A stretch of 32,986 nt of DNA from an uncultured Pirellulaceae bacterium. GTDB lineage: Bacteria > Planctomycetota > Planctomycetia > Pirellulales > Pirellulaceae. The DNA lies in contig CALDYR010000037.1 in NCBI GenBank assembly GCA_937944405.1, forward strand, positions 1 through 32,986, given 5' to 3'. Position numbers and translations under genes: made by a program. Below the pieces are notes generated by a model that did no database searches, had not been told where the DNA came from, and was given only the letters and a program-made list of their open reading frames with translations. Positions 23,125 through 32,930 of this stretch are shown here, in pieces (position 1 is the first letter of the stretch; the number at the start of each line of letters is the position of its first letter).

Positions 23125-25209
23125 TCAGCCTTGCCGTTTGGGACGCGGGACTTTTGCCCCGCGGCGTTTGGAAGCTCGCCGCCCCTTTCGTTTTCCACCG
23201 GTTGTGCTGGATTTTGCGTTGGCCCCTTCGACGCTGCTGAGTGGTTTTCCGACGGCGTCTTTTAGTTGACCAATTCGGTCTCTTAACTGCCCCGCCCTTT
23301 CAAATTCAAGCGCTTCGGCGGCTTTGACCATCTCGGTTTGCAGTTCTTCGATCAATTCTTCGGTGATGTAAACGGTATTCTCATTGGCCAACGCTTCATT
23401 GGCCTCCCGATGGTTTCTTAGATCCGCCCCGATGTCGTCCTTAATGGGTTTGATAATTGTTTTGGGTGTGATGCCGTGTTGGGTGTTATAGGCCATCTGC
23501 AAGGTCCGCCGACGTTCGGTCTCTTGGATCGCGTTCTTCATCGCTTCGGTCACTTTATCACCGTAGAGAATGACTTTGGCGTCCACGTTTCTGGCCGAAC
23601 GACCGATGGTCTGAATCAGCGCCGTTTCACTACGCAGGAACCCCTGTTTATCAGCGTCGAGAATCGCGACCAAGGACACTTCAGGCAGATCCAAACCTTC
23701 CCTCAGGAGGTTCACACCTACCAGCACATCAAATTTCCCCAATCGCAAATCGCGCAAGTGTTCGACGCGTTCAAAAGCGTCCAATTCGCTGTGCATCCAT
23801 TTACAGGGCGCACCATTTTCATTTAAGTACGCCGATAGATCTTCCGCTAGTCGCTTCGTCAACGCCGTCACCAACACGCGATCACCTTTGGCGATGCGCT
23901 CCTTGATTTGCTCAAGCAGATGAACGACTTGACCACTGGCAGGAACGACTTCCACCACCGGATCCAGCAGTCCCGTTGGGCGGATGATCTGTTCTACGAC
24001 CTCGCCATTGGTTTTTTCCAGCTCATAATCGCTGGGGGTTGCCGAAACATAGACGACTTGATTGATTCGGTTTTCCCATTCTTCGAACTTCAGCGGGCGG
24101 TTATCCATCGCGCTGGGTAATCGGAACCCGTGGGAGACTAAGGTTTCCTTGCGACTGCGGTCACCAGCGTACATGGCTCCGACCTGCGAGATCGTGACGT
24201 GCGATTCGTCGATGAACAGCAAAAAATCTTTGGGAAAGAAATTGTACAGCGTTTCGGGTTCTTCGCCGGCCGACCGTCCAGCCAAGTGTCGGCTGTAGTT
24301 TTCGATTCCCGGGCAATGGCCGACATTTTCAAGCATTTCGATGTCGAACCGCGTGCGAGCGTTGAGCCGTTGGGCTTCTAATAATTTGCCTTGGGTTTGG
24401 AATTCTTCTAATTGTCCCTTCAGTTCACTTTTGATGCGTCGAACGCCTTGTTGGATGCGTTCTTCGGAGGTGACAAAGTGCTTGGCGGGGTAGATGTAGA
24501 TCGCGTTTTCGGGGGTGATGGATTCACCGGTCAGCGGATTGATAATCGAAATTTTTTCGATCTCGTCGCCCCAAAATTCAATCCGATAGGCGTACTCTTC
24601 ATAAGACGGCCAAATCTCAACACTGTCTCCGCGGACGCGAAATTTAGAACGTGCAAAAGCCGTGTCGTTGCGTTGATATTGAATGTCGATAAACTTACCC
24701 AACATTTTGTCTCGGTCGATCGTTTCGCCGACTTTGAGCGCGACCATCATCGATCGATAGTCTTCGGGTGAACCCAAACCGTAAATGCTGGAAACGCTGG
24801 CAATGATGATGACGTCTTTACGGCTGACTAAAGAACTGGTCGTGGCGAGCCGAAGTCGGTCGATGTCTTCGTTGATCGACGCATCTTTTTCGATGTAGAT
24901 GTCGCGCTGAGGAATGTAGGCTTCGGGTTGGTAGTAGTCGTAGTAGCTGACGAAATAATGGACGGCGTTGTGCGGAAAAAAGGTTTTGAATTCGCTGTAA
25001 AGCTGAGCCGCAAGCGTTTTGTTGTGCGAAATCACCAGAGTCGGTTTTTCCATCTGCTTGATGACGTTGGCCATCGTGAAAGTCTTCCCCGAACCGGTAA
25101 CGCCCATCAGCATCTGGCTGGGGGCGCCTCCTTTGAGATTTTTGACAATCGTTTCGATCGCGCGTGGCTGGTCGCCGGCGGGGTCGAATTGGGAATTAAG
25201 TTTGAACAT
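23125..25209 (-). CDS. uvrB: UvrABC system protein B
   Basis: A 694-residue UvrB. Walker A is GVTGSGKT (36-43), the beta-hairpin that clamps damaged DNA is in YYDYYQPEAYIPQRDIYIEK (about 93-112), and helicase motifs include SHVTISQVGAMYAGDRSRK, GLLDPVVEV and QTIGRSARN. The UVR motif that contacts UvrC lies near the C-terminus (EELQTEMVKAAEALEFERAG). After it, the last ~35 residues form a Lys/Arg-rich tail (KRKGRRASKRRGAKVPRPKR) longer than in many homologues, perhaps for DNA contact. It verifies damage after UvrA loading in nucleotide excision repair. uvrA and uvrC are not in the window. Confidence 0.98.
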   Translation of the reverse strand: MFKLNSQFDPAGDQPRAIETIVKNLKGGAPSQMLMGVTGSGKTFTMANVIKQMEKPTLVISHNKTLAAQLYSEFKTFFPHNAVHYFVSYYDYYQPEAYIPQRDIYIEKDASINEDIDRLRLATTSSLVSRKDVIIIASVSSIYGLGSPEDYRSMMVALKVGETIDRDKMLGKFIDIQYQRNDTAFARSKFRVRGDSVEIWPSYEEYAYRIEFWGDEIEKISIINPLTGESITPENAIYIYPAKHFVTSEERIQQGVRRIKSELKGQLEEFQTQGKLLEAQRLNARTRFDIEMLENVGHCPGIENYSRHLAGRSAGEEPETLYNFFPKDFLLFIDESHVTISQVGAMYAGDRSRKETLVSHGFRLPSAMDNRPLKFEEWENRINQVVYVSATPSDYELEKTNGEVVEQIIRPTGLLDPVVEVVPASGQVVHLLEQIKERIAKGDRVLVTALTKRLAEDLSAYLNENGAPCKWMHSELDAFERVEHLRDLRLGKFDVLVGVNLLREGLDLPEVSLVAILDADKQGFLRSETALIQTIGRSARNVDAKVILYGDKVTEAMKNAIQETERRRTLQMAYNTQHGITPKTIIKPIKDDIGADLRNHREANEALANENTVYITEELIEELQTEMVKAAEALEFERAGQLRDRIGQLKDAVGKPLSSVEGANAKSSTTGGKRKGRRASKRRGAKVPRPKRQG

Positions 25210-25512
25210 GCGGCAGTGTTTTTCAATAAGGAGAGTACTGAGGCTGATTCAAAGAAGCGATAGAAACAGCCAATCTTTTCGGCGTGACTTCGATCCATGA
25301 AGATTGGCAAAACACTGATTAAACGTTGGGCAGACGCCATTACTGCCGACGCTATTGGACGGGATTCCACCGGCAAGGTTACTTCATCTTAGTGGTTTTC
25401 CCAATTTTTGTGGGACTCAGATGGGCTGTAAAGACCGCCAGACTCCATTCAATTAAACGCACTGAATTCACTTACTTCGTTTCACTCACTTTGTGGAACG
25501 CTTGTGGGAAAT
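25210..25512. other. Intergenic region upstream of uvrB
   Basis: About 300 bases between uvrB and the HerA-like gene, both on the minus strand. An inverted repeat GCCAATCTT/AAGATTGGC with a 22-base loop is visible near 25269-25308, which could be part of a terminator for the HerA-like gene or an operator for uvrB. No gene is supported; no SOS-box-like sequence was recognised. Confidence 0.35.
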
Positions 25513-27957
25513 TTAGTACGCCGGTTCGGCGATTCCCGATGAATCCACCAAAAACGGCAACCAGCACACCCCGAATTGCTCAATTGAAATATCGCTTTTG
25601 CGTGGTGGAATGCTTAGTTCTTCGAAGTCCATGTTTTCCACCGAGAGCTTTTCGCTCAAATCGTCGACGTCTTGATTGAATTGGTCTTCGAGGTCTTCGA
25701 GTTTCTTCACGACATCGTCGAGGCTGTCTTTTGCGCGTTCGATGTCGGATTTTTCCTTGGAGGTTCTTCCGAAGGCGCGCATGGAAGTCCCCGCGCTACG
25801 CGCGTTGCCAACGCTGAACGTTTTCCGGCCAAACAACGCGCCCATTAAGGTCGTTCCGACGGACAACATACCTGAAACGCGACTCTGTTTATATTGCTCC
25901 TCCTGGACTTCGACTTTGTCTTCGGCGCGGCGAATGCGATCCCGCAGTGTACTGAATTTCGAGGCGTATTTGCGTGTCAGTTTCTCTTTGGCTTCGTCGC
26001 GTTTTTCGGATACCGACTGTTCCAGTCTCACCTTGAAGTCTCCCAGTTCTTCGCCGGGTTCACTGTAAAGTTTCATCTCTTTGCATTTGTATACCGTTAG
26101 AGATTGTTGACGGTAAAGAAATTCTTTCAGCTCTTTCTTCCACGTTCTGTAGTTGTCGTTTTTTTGAAGGTCGATTGGAAGTTCGGCAAATTCAATCCCT
26201 TTTTCGGGCCGCCGTTCCATCTCCAGCGCTTCGGCCAAAGGTTCGGCTTGTTCCCAGACTTCGTCCGGCATTTCACCTCCGGCAATCGCGGATAAAAAAC
26301 GACGTTCCATCCATTTGTCGACTTTGTAGGTGGCCCGAACGTAGTGCAGGCGGCCTTCGCCAATGAGCACCGGACGGTAAACCATCCTTTGGCCATCTCC
26401 GACACGCATTCCGGCGGCGACGAAGTACTGGTCGACATCGGTGGGAACCAGATCCTGTTGACTGATTTGTGCGACGATGGGGTTGGCGCTGGTTTTAGCG
26501 CCGGGCCGCGCGTTGGCAGCGGCGATGGTTTTGGGGTCGTAATTCGGATCGGCTTCGGTGATGGATTGAAGTTGATTGCGCGTCAGCGGGCCACGGAGAT
26601 ACGACATCGCCCACCGCGTTTCAAACACGGCGGGGTGGTCGTCGTGAACGTTGTTCATTAAGAACACGCGGTTGCCTAATCCTGCCAATGTTTTTTCCAT
26701 TTCGCCACGATCAAATTTTGCACCGGCTTGGGATGAAGCGCCCTCCAATCCTTCAATCACCCGCGCTTTGTCGCGTTCTGTCTGCAGGCGACCTAAAAAC
26801 CACGTGCCGGCATTGGATAGCCCCTTGTAATCGAGGTCGACGGGGTTTTGCGTTGCCAGCACGCACCCCAGCCCAAACGCTCGGGCCTGTTTTAACAGGG
26901 TCAACATAGGGCGTTTAGATGGCGGGTTGGCGGTAGGGGGGAAGTATCCATACACTTCGTCCATGTAAAGAATCGCCCGGAGGCTGGACGTGCCGGCTTG
27001 GGTGCGCATCCAAGAAAGAATCTCATTCAACAAAATTGTGACAAAGAACATCCGCTCTTTGTCGGTCATGTGTGCGATAGAGACAATGGAAACGCAGGGT
27101 TTTCCTTCTGGAGTATGCAGCATCCGTTTGATGTCGATCGCTTCGCCCTGCATCCAATTAGAAAACGACGGCGAGGCCAGTAAATTATTCAACGTCATCG
27201 CAAGTTCACTGCGTTCTTTGGCGGGGTAGAACGAATCAAGCTCCATGATGCCGACGCGTTCAAAGGGCGGGTTTTGAATTTTTGAGATCAACGAACCGAG
27301 GTCCAGATTCTGCCCTTTGCCCCAAGTCGTGCTGAGGATGTTGGAGATTAGAATATGCTCCTTGGATCGGATTGGATCGGCATCGATACCCAACAACGAC
27401 AACAACCCCGAGGAAGCCGAACTGATCATATCGGCTAACAAGTCGTTGTCGCCAAGTACTTCAGGGCCTGGACATTTGAAAGACTTGAGAATCGTCAGCG
27501 GGCGGCCTATCGTGGCGCCCGGCGTGTAGACGCGCATGTCTACGGTGTCACGCATCATTCGAATCCGCGCCGCATCCTGCCCCCAGCCTTTCAGGCCCGC
27601 CTTCCATTTTTCGGCCTCGTTGGTTGCGAAGACTTCGGGAGAAATGCCTTCCCGTGCGGCTTGCCCTTCGTCCACCCATGGGCGAAATTCTTCAGGAGTC
27701 AGATTGGGAAAGGAAAGCAGTAAATTCGCAATGTCGCCTTTGGGATCGATAACGATCGAAGGGATACGATCAATCGCGGCTTCTTCGAGCATACTTACGC
27801 AGAGCCCCGTTTTGCCGCTGCCGGTCATCCCGACGACAACCGCGTGGGTACAGAGATCCTTGGAATCATACAGGAGAAGGTTTTCAGTGCGCGATTGGGC
27901 GTCTAAGTCACAGTCTTTGCCGAGGTAAAAAACACCAAGTTTTTCGAAGTCTTGCAT
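25513..27957 (-). CDS. HerA-like ATPase (DUF87/DUF853 type) with C-terminal coiled coil
   Basis: An 814-residue protein from the ATG at 27957, preceded by AAGGA; an upstream extension to 28035 is unlikely. Walker A GMTGSGKT is at 43-50, followed by the strand PSIVIDPKGDIANLLLSFP. A Walker B-type LRAILYMDEVYGYFP and the sensor-like VLATQNPVDLDYKGLSNA follow, the usual HerA/FtsK superfamily arrangement. The C-terminal ~200 residues hold two charged coiled-coil stretches (KLTRKYASKFSTLRDRIRRA and ERAKDSLDDVVKKLEDLEDQ). Between them is a short Gly/Ala/Ser segment (MLSVGTTLMGALFGRK). It is probably a DNA-translocating or membrane-linked hexameric ATPase. No nuclease partner (NurA) lies beside it. 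Confidence 0.88.
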   Translation of the reverse strand: MQDFEKLGVFYLGKDCDLDAQSRTENLLLYDSKDLCTHAVVVGMTGSGKTGLCVSMLEEAAIDRIPSIVIDPKGDIANLLLSFPNLTPEEFRPWVDEGQAAREGISPEVFATNEAEKWKAGLKGWGQDAARIRMMRDTVDMRVYTPGATIGRPLTILKSFKCPGPEVLGDNDLLADMISSASSGLLSLLGIDADPIRSKEHILISNILSTTWGKGQNLDLGSLISKIQNPPFERVGIMELDSFYPAKERSELAMTLNNLLASPSFSNWMQGEAIDIKRMLHTPEGKPCVSIVSIAHMTDKERMFFVTILLNEILSWMRTQAGTSSLRAILYMDEVYGYFPPTANPPSKRPMLTLLKQARAFGLGCVLATQNPVDLDYKGLSNAGTWFLGRLQTERDKARVIEGLEGASSQAGAKFDRGEMEKTLAGLGNRVFLMNNVHDDHPAVFETRWAMSYLRGPLTRNQLQSITEADPNYDPKTIAAANARPGAKTSANPIVAQISQQDLVPTDVDQYFVAAGMRVGDGQRMVYRPVLIGEGRLHYVRATYKVDKWMERRFLSAIAGGEMPDEVWEQAEPLAEALEMERRPEKGIEFAELPIDLQKNDNYRTWKKELKEFLYRQQSLTVYKCKEMKLYSEPGEELGDFKVRLEQSVSEKRDEAKEKLTRKYASKFSTLRDRIRRAEDKVEVQEEQYKQSRVSGMLSVGTTLMGALFGRKTFSVGNARSAGTSMRAFGRTSKEKSDIERAKDSLDDVVKKLEDLEDQFNQDVDDLSEKLSVENMDFEELSIPPRKSDISIEQFGVCWLPFLVDSSGIAEPAY

Positions 27958-28150
27958 TCGTGGCGATCCTTGCGAGGTGGAGGGAGATTTCTCATTATCA
28001 CAATTTGCGTCCCAATCGCCAACCCGTCTGGTCAACGGGGCGGTGGTGTGGCAGGATTCTAAGTCTCAGGCGCTCATGTCGTTTGGCGTCGGCGGACAGA
28101 CTGAGTAGGATTGCAGAAATTTTCACAATACCGGTTTTAGGGAGTTCCTC

Positions 28151-29488
28151 ATTAGCACGCTGATTAAAAACGCGCAGGTCATTATCGGTAGACAGTCTGT
28201 GGAGACTTCGGTTTTAGTGGTCGACCGAAAGATTGTTGATGTCGATCCCGCAGCCACCGTGACCGCCGACGAAGTTGTCGATGCACGCGGATTGCTATTG
28301 TTGCCAGGGGTGATCGACGACCAAGTCCACTTTCGCGAACCCGGGTTAACCGACAAAGAGGATTTAGCCCACGCTTCGCGCGCGTGTGCGAAGGGCGGGG
28401 TGACCAGTTTTTTGGAGATGCCCAACACAATCCCTAACGCCACGACTCAAAAGTTGGTCGATGATAAACTGGCCATCGCGGCCAAATCCAGTTTGGTGAA
28501 CTTCGGTTTTTACATTGGCGCTACGCCCCACAATGTGGGGGATCTCAAACACGCCGTACGCACTCCGGGGATCAAGATATTTATTGGTTCGAGCACCGGC
28601 GATCTATTGGTCGATTCTCAGGACGCTTTGGAGACGATTTTTGCCGAAACGACGCTTCCTATTTGTGCCCATTGCGAAGACGAAACAACCGTCAAACGAA
28701 ACGCAACGACTTACGCAGGCAGTACCGATGTGGCGACGCATTCAAAAGTGCGTGACCACGAAGCCGCACTCATCGCGACAACGCGCGCGATTGATTTGGC
28801 CGAAAGACATCAGCACCGATTTCACGTACTACACGTTTCGACCGCCGGCGAGGTCGAGTTAATCCGCGCGGCGAAAAAGAAACATCGTTTTGTCACCGCC
28901 GAGGCTTGTCCACACCACTTGTTTTTTTCGATTGACGATTACGACCGGTTGGGTTCATTGGTGAAGATGAATCCTTCGGTGAAAACAAAAGAAGATAACG
29001 CGGCGTTATTTGCGGGGCTTTTGGATGGCACGATCGAAGTCGTCGCCACCGATCACGCGCCTCATTCGATGGCTGATAAAAAATTGCCATACCCTCAATG
29101 CCCTTCGGGATTGCCCGCGGTAGAAAACTATTTGGCGCTGATGTTAGACCAAGTGAACCAAGGACGTTGTTCGATCCAACAGGTTGTCGCGTGGATGTGT
29201 GAGGCCCCGGCCCGTGTTTGGAATCTTCAAAACAAAGGAAAGATCGAAGTCGGCTACGATGCGGATCTGGTGTTGGTGGATATGAATCTGGAACGCACCA
29301 TTCGTAATGAAGACCAACAGACGAAATGCGGTTGGTCGCCGTGGAACGGTAGTACCTTGAAAGGCTGGCCGGTGCGGACGTGGGTGATGGGACAACAGGT
29401 ATTTGGAATTGTGGATGGAAAAGAAAAATACGCAACGACCTATGGGGAAGCGATTCAATATGGGGAAGCCGTTCAATATGGGACTTAA
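28151..29488 (+). CDS. pyrC: Dihydroorotase, probable ATT start
   Basis: The family N-terminus ([12 protein letters not shown]) lies upstream of the first usual start: it can be read only from ATT at 28151, with AGGGAG six bases before it. ATG/GTG/TTG starts begin later, the first being GTG at 28199, which would remove the first beta strand. I prefer ATT, giving 445 residues. The metal site strand reads [14 protein letters not shown], in which Gln replaces the first His of the usual HxH; this form is known in some dihydroorotases. Other marks are [23 protein letters not shown] with the carbamylated Lys candidate, [18 protein letters not shown] and [10 protein letters not shown]. It closes carbamoyl-aspartate to dihydroorotate in pyrimidine synthesis. 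The C-terminus repeats [12 protein letters not shown]. Confidence 0.92.
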   Translation: MSTLIKNAQVIIGRQSVETSVLVVDRKIVDVDPAATVTADEVVDARGLLLLPGVIDDQVHFREPGLTDKEDLAHASRACAKGGVTSFLEMPNTIPNATTQKLVDDKLAIAAKSSLVNFGFYIGATPHNVGDLKHAVRTPGIKIFIGSSTGDLLVDSQDALETIFAETTLPICAHCEDETTVKRNATTYAGSTDVATHSKVRDHEAALIATTRAIDLAERHQHRFHVLHVSTAGEVELIRAAKKKHRFVTAEACPHHLFFSIDDYDRLGSLVKMNPSVKTKEDNAALFAGLLDGTIEVVATDHAPHSMADKKLPYPQCPSGLPAVENYLALMLDQVNQGRCSIQQVVAWMCEAPARVWNLQNKGKIEVGYDADLVLVDMNLERTIRNEDQQTKCGWSPWNGSTLKGWPVRTWVMGQQVFGIVDGKEKYATTYGEAIQYGEAVQYGT

Positions 29489-29566
29489 CGCGGAGGGAGA
29501 GGGAGTTAGAGTGACGCAGGCGGACGTAAACTTTTTCGATAATCACCATAACAGACCAATAGCGTT

Positions 29567-30247
29567 ATGAACTGTTTTGCCCACGCCCTGCCATTTCTTG
29601 ACAGGCCCTACTACGCCATTGGTGCCAGTTTGCCTGATTGGTTGGCCGCGGCAGATCGAAAGTGTCGTGTGCGTGAGAAAAAAGCGATTGCTTGGGTCGA
29701 CGACGATGCACCAATTATGGCCGCCGTTGCTGGTGGCGTTGTCCAGCATCATCGCGACGATTACTGGTTTCACACGTCTGCGGTGTTTCGTGATTTCGAA
29801 ATGAAATTGGCGATCGAAGTGCAGGAAATTTACGATGGCGAAAAAACGATGCGCCCCGGATTTGTAGCTCACGTGATGGTAGAGATGTTCATCGACGCGT
29901 GGTTGCAGAAAAAATTCACGGGGCAGCTGGAACGGTTCTACCAGATCGTTGCTGATGTCGATGCGGAGAAAGTTCAGGCCGCGATCAATCGGTTTGCCAC
30001 CCAACCCACCGAGAAGCTCGTACCGGCAATGCAGCGTTTTGTTTCTGAACGTTATATTTTCGATTACATGACCGATGAAGGCGCCGCGTATCGGATGAAC
30101 CGCGTGTTGGAGCGGATCGGGCTGGGGACGTTGGATGACAACATATTGCCATGGGCCGCGACCGCTCGACAACGGGTTTATGCTCGTATCAGCGCGCTAT
30201 TGGAGGGGTATGCGATGGCGATTGACATCGGTCCCGCCCTCGATTGA
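29567..30247 (+). CDS. Hypothetical protein, possibly ACP phosphodiesterase-like
   Basis: A 226-residue mostly helical soluble protein starting MNCFAHALPFLDRPYYAIGA. His and Asp/Glu residues cluster in conserved-looking positions: LPDWLA, GVVQHHRDDYWFH and FVAHVMVEMFIDAWL. The order N-terminal MNxxAH, then a His-rich helix and a late HxxxE/D helix, recalls the AcpH acyl-carrier-protein phosphodiesterase group, which binds a metal. Similarity is loose and was judged by eye only, so the function is uncertain. It lies 78 bases after pyrC on the same strand with no terminator between, and is convergent with galK. Confidence 0.72.
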   Translation: MNCFAHALPFLDRPYYAIGASLPDWLAAADRKCRVREKKAIAWVDDDAPIMAAVAGGVVQHHRDDYWFHTSAVFRDFEMKLAIEVQEIYDGEKTMRPGFVAHVMVEMFIDAWLQKKFTGQLERFYQIVADVDAEKVQAAINRFATQPTEKLVPAMQRFVSERYIFDYMTDEGAAYRMNRVLERIGLGTLDDNILPWAATARQRVYARISALLEGYAMAIDIGPALD

Positions 30248-30311
30248 CAGCGTTACCGTGGATCAAGCGCCCCGGCTGCCCCCCAATCTTCGTGGAAAAT
30301 TTCAACGCGGC

Positions 30312-31490
30312 TCAAATGGTTTTGATGATGTGGGCGCCCCGCGCCGGGCGGGTCATGAAAGCCGAAGGTTTCACGCCGGTCTGCGTTTGGTACTGTCGAC
30401 AGATTGTGTCACTGATTGAATCGGCTTTGTTACCCTGGACCAGTGCCACGATACACCCCCCGAACCCGCCGCCGGTCATGCGGGCTCCGATGACGCCATC
30501 GGTTTTACTGGCGATGTCAACCAAAACGTCCAGCTCCTTGCAGCTGACTTCGAAGTCGTCTCGCAAGGAAGCGTGGCTGGCGTACATGAGTTCGCCAACG
30601 GCCTGCCAGCCGTTTTTCTTCATCGCTTCTGCGGTTTTGACGGTTCGCGCGATTTCGGTAACAACATGGTGGGCGCGGTTGAAAACCGTTTCCTCAAGGG
30701 TGCTTTTTTTCTCTTGGACCTGTTGGAGGGTGACGTCGCGATAGGATTTCGCCTCTAACATCTGCAGCGCTTCTTCGCACTGGGTGCGCCGTTGGGCGTA
30801 TTCGCCACCTGAAAGCTCATGCTTGACTTCGCTGTTGATGATCAACACCACGATGTCGGGATCGGCAAATGGAATTTGTTGAAACGATTGATCGCGACAG
30901 TCCAACAGCAACACATGGTCCGCTTCGCAGAGGACGCTGGAGAACTGGTCCATGATTCCGCACGGCACGCCAACGAATTCATGTTCGGCTTTCTGGCAGA
31001 CCTTCCCCTTGTCGGCCAAGGGAATGGATTTTCCGACGATCGCCTCGATCAACGTGGCCATGGCAACTTCTAATGACGCGCTGCTTGATAGCCCACCACC
31101 AATGGGCACATTAGATTGCGTTACGGCTTGGAAAGCGGGAATGGCGAAACCTTTGTCCTCTACCATTCCCGCGATCACGCCTGCGATATAGTTGGACCAG
31201 TGCGCTATTTCGCGTTTGACCGGATGGGTGACTGAAAGTTCAACCTGTTCATCCATGTCGATCGAATAAATGTCAGCAGTCGAATTGTTTTCGGGATTGA
31301 GTTTAGCCGCGATAACGGTGTAGCGTTCAATCGCCATCGGCAATACGAAACCGTCATTATAGTCGATGTGTTCACCGATCAGGTTCACGCGCCCCGGTGC
31401 GGCAACAACGAAGTCAGGTTTGGTGTCAAACTTTTCTTCGAATTTTTCGATGGCGTTGGCGGTCAACAAACTGAGCTTGGATTCAGGCAT
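30312..31490 (-). CDS. galK: Galactokinase
   Basis: A 392-residue GHMP kinase from the ATG at 31490. The galactokinase signature GRVNLIGEHIDYNDG is at 33-47, the ATP-binding motif is PIGGGLSSSAS, and the C-terminal motif GARMTGGGFGGCIVAL is intact. The catalytic Asp is expected in CGIMDQFSS. It phosphorylates galactose at C1 for entry into the Leloir pathway. No galT or galE is nearby, so the gene is isolated, as often in planctomycetes. tyrS lies 157 bases upstream on the same strand; linkage is unlikely to be functional. No clear ribosome binding site precedes the ATG. Confidence 0.96.
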   Translation of the reverse strand: MPESKLSLLTANAIEKFEEKFDTKPDFVVAAPGRVNLIGEHIDYNDGFVLPMAIERYTVIAAKLNPENNSTADIYSIDMDEQVELSVTHPVKREIAHWSNYIAGVIAGMVEDKGFAIPAFQAVTQSNVPIGGGLSSSASLEVAMATLIEAIVGKSIPLADKGKVCQKAEHEFVGVPCGIMDQFSSVLCEADHVLLLDCRDQSFQQIPFADPDIVVLIINSEVKHELSGGEYAQRRTQCEEALQMLEAKSYRDVTLQQVQEKKSTLEETVFNRAHHVVTEIARTVKTAEAMKKNGWQAVGELMYASHASLRDDFEVSCKELDVLVDIASKTDGVIGARMTGGGFGGCIVALVQGNKADSISDTICRQYQTQTGVKPSAFMTRPARGAHIIKTI

Positions 31491-31601
31491 GATGTGGTTG
31501 GTTAGGAACAGGAACAACAAATAAGGGTTTAAAGATTGAAAGCTTCATAATAGTCTTTGGCGACCGGCGCTGCGAGAAAGACTTTTTTATAAAGGACGCT
31601 T

Positions 31602-31635
31602 TAGGTGATAAACGTGGATAGGTGATAAACGTGGA
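31602..31635. repeat. 17-bp perfect tandem duplication
   Basis: The unit TAGGTGATAAACGTGGA occurs twice head to tail between tyrS and galK, the second copy ending 11 bases before the tyrS stop. It looks like a small slippage duplication. Confidence 0.85.
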
Positions 31636-31646
31636 ACGCCTAATCG

Positions 31647-32930
31647 CTATTGTGGGGTAAACTTTATCAGGCCGTATTTTTTCTTGCCGCTTCTTAGCAC
31701 AATGACCGTTTCGCTGGCGAGGTCATCTTGCGAGAGCGTTCTTTCGATCGACGCGACGCGCTGATTGTTGACGTAAGCTCCTCCTTGTTCCACCGTCCGC
31801 CGAGCCTCGCCTTTGCTTTTCGAAAGGCGCGTTTCAACCAACGCGTCTACGATTGGAATGCCCGCGCTCAACCGATCCGATGGTAGTTCGATGCTGGGCA
31901 CGTCGGCGAAAATTTGTTTGAGTTCCTTATCGGAGAGGTCAGAGATTTCGGCGCCAAACAGAATTTCTGAAGCTTGTTTGGCTGATTTTACCCCCGATGC
32001 TCCATGGATCAATTGGGTGACTTCTTCGGCCAATCGTTTTTGGCTCGCCCGTTGGTGTGGTAGGTCGGCCCGGGCCCGGTCAAGCGCATTGATTTCCTCT
32101 TCGGGCAGTTCCGTTAGAAAACGCAAACACATCCCTACATCGTCGTCTTCGACCCGCACCCAATACTGGTAGAATTCGTAGGGGCTGGTCCGATCGGGAG
32201 ACAAGTAAATTGCTCCCGATTCGGTTTTCCCCATCTTTGCCCCGTCCGATTTGGTCAACAGCGGGCACGTCATGCCGTACAACGGTTTGCCCAACATACG
32301 TCGGCCGAGGTCGATACCGGCGGTGACGTTGCCCCACTGGTCGCTGCCACCGATTTGGAGTTCACATTCAAATTGTTGGTTCAGATGGACGAAATCATAG
32401 GCTTGCAGCAACATATAGCTGAACTCGGTGTAACTTAATCCTGCCTCGCTGCCGAGCCGCGATTTGACGCTATCTTTGTTCAGCATCACGTTGACGGGAA
32501 AGTTCTTTCCGACGTCCCGTAAGAACGCCGTGTAAGAAAAATTTTTCATCCATTGGTGATTATTAACCAGCAGCGCCCCGTTTTCATCGTCGTCGAACTC
32601 CAATAGCTGTCGCATCTGGCCTTCGATGCCGGCGACGTTGGCGACGAGCTGTTCTTCGGAGAGCAGATTGCGTTCGGCACTTTTTCCACTGGGGTCGCCG
32701 ATCATGCCGGTCGCTCCGCCCACCAATGCGATCGGTCGATGGCCGAATTTTTGAAATCGACGCAGCATCATCAGCGGTAGCAGGCTGCCCACGTGCAAAC
32801 TATCGGCGGTAGGGTCAAATCCGGCGTAAACGGTCCGCGCACCGTCTGCCAGCCACAACGGCAATTTATCGTCAGCGGTGGTTTGGTGGATGAGACCTCG
32901 CCATTGAAGTTCGGCAAAAATATCTTGCAT
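31647..32930 (-). CDS. tyrS: Tyrosyl-tRNA synthetase
   Basis: A 427-residue class I synthetase. The HIGH-type motif is HVGS (46-49), tyrosine binding includes YAGFDPTADSLHVGSLLPLM and GGSDQWGN (194-201), and the KMSKS-type motif is KMGKT (232-236). The C-terminal S4 RNA-binding domain starts near ALVETRLSKSKGEARRTVEQ and contains GGAYVNNQRV. It charges tRNA-Tyr. The N-terminus (MQDIFAELQWRGLIHQTT) is complete, with ATG at 32930. No Shine-Dalgarno is evident. Nothing further is visible in the remaining 56 bases to the window edge. Confidence 0.98.
   Translation of the reverse strand: MQDIFAELQWRGLIHQTTADDKLPLWLADGARTVYAGFDPTADSLHVGSLLPLMMLRRFQKFGHRPIALVGGATGMIGDPSGKSAERNLLSEEQLVANVAGIEGQMRQLLEFDDDENGALLVNNHQWMKNFSYTAFLRDVGKNFPVNVMLNKDSVKSRLGSEAGLSYTEFSYMLLQAYDFVHLNQQFECELQIGGSDQWGNVTAGIDLGRRMLGKPLYGMTCPLLTKSDGAKMGKTESGAIYLSPDRTSPYEFYQYWVRVEDDDVGMCLRFLTELPEEEINALDRARADLPHQRASQKRLAEEVTQLIHGASGVKSAKQASEILFGAEISDLSDKELKQIFADVPSIELPSDRLSAGIPIVDALVETRLSKSKGEARRTVEQGGAYVNNQRVASIERTLSQDDLASETVIVLRSGKKKYGLIKFTPQ

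Noticed and set aside
31549..31594. AGTCTTT/AAAGACT hairpin followed by T residues between tyrS and galK
   Set aside because: As a terminator it would work only on the plus strand, where no gene ends; both flanking genes are on the minus strand.
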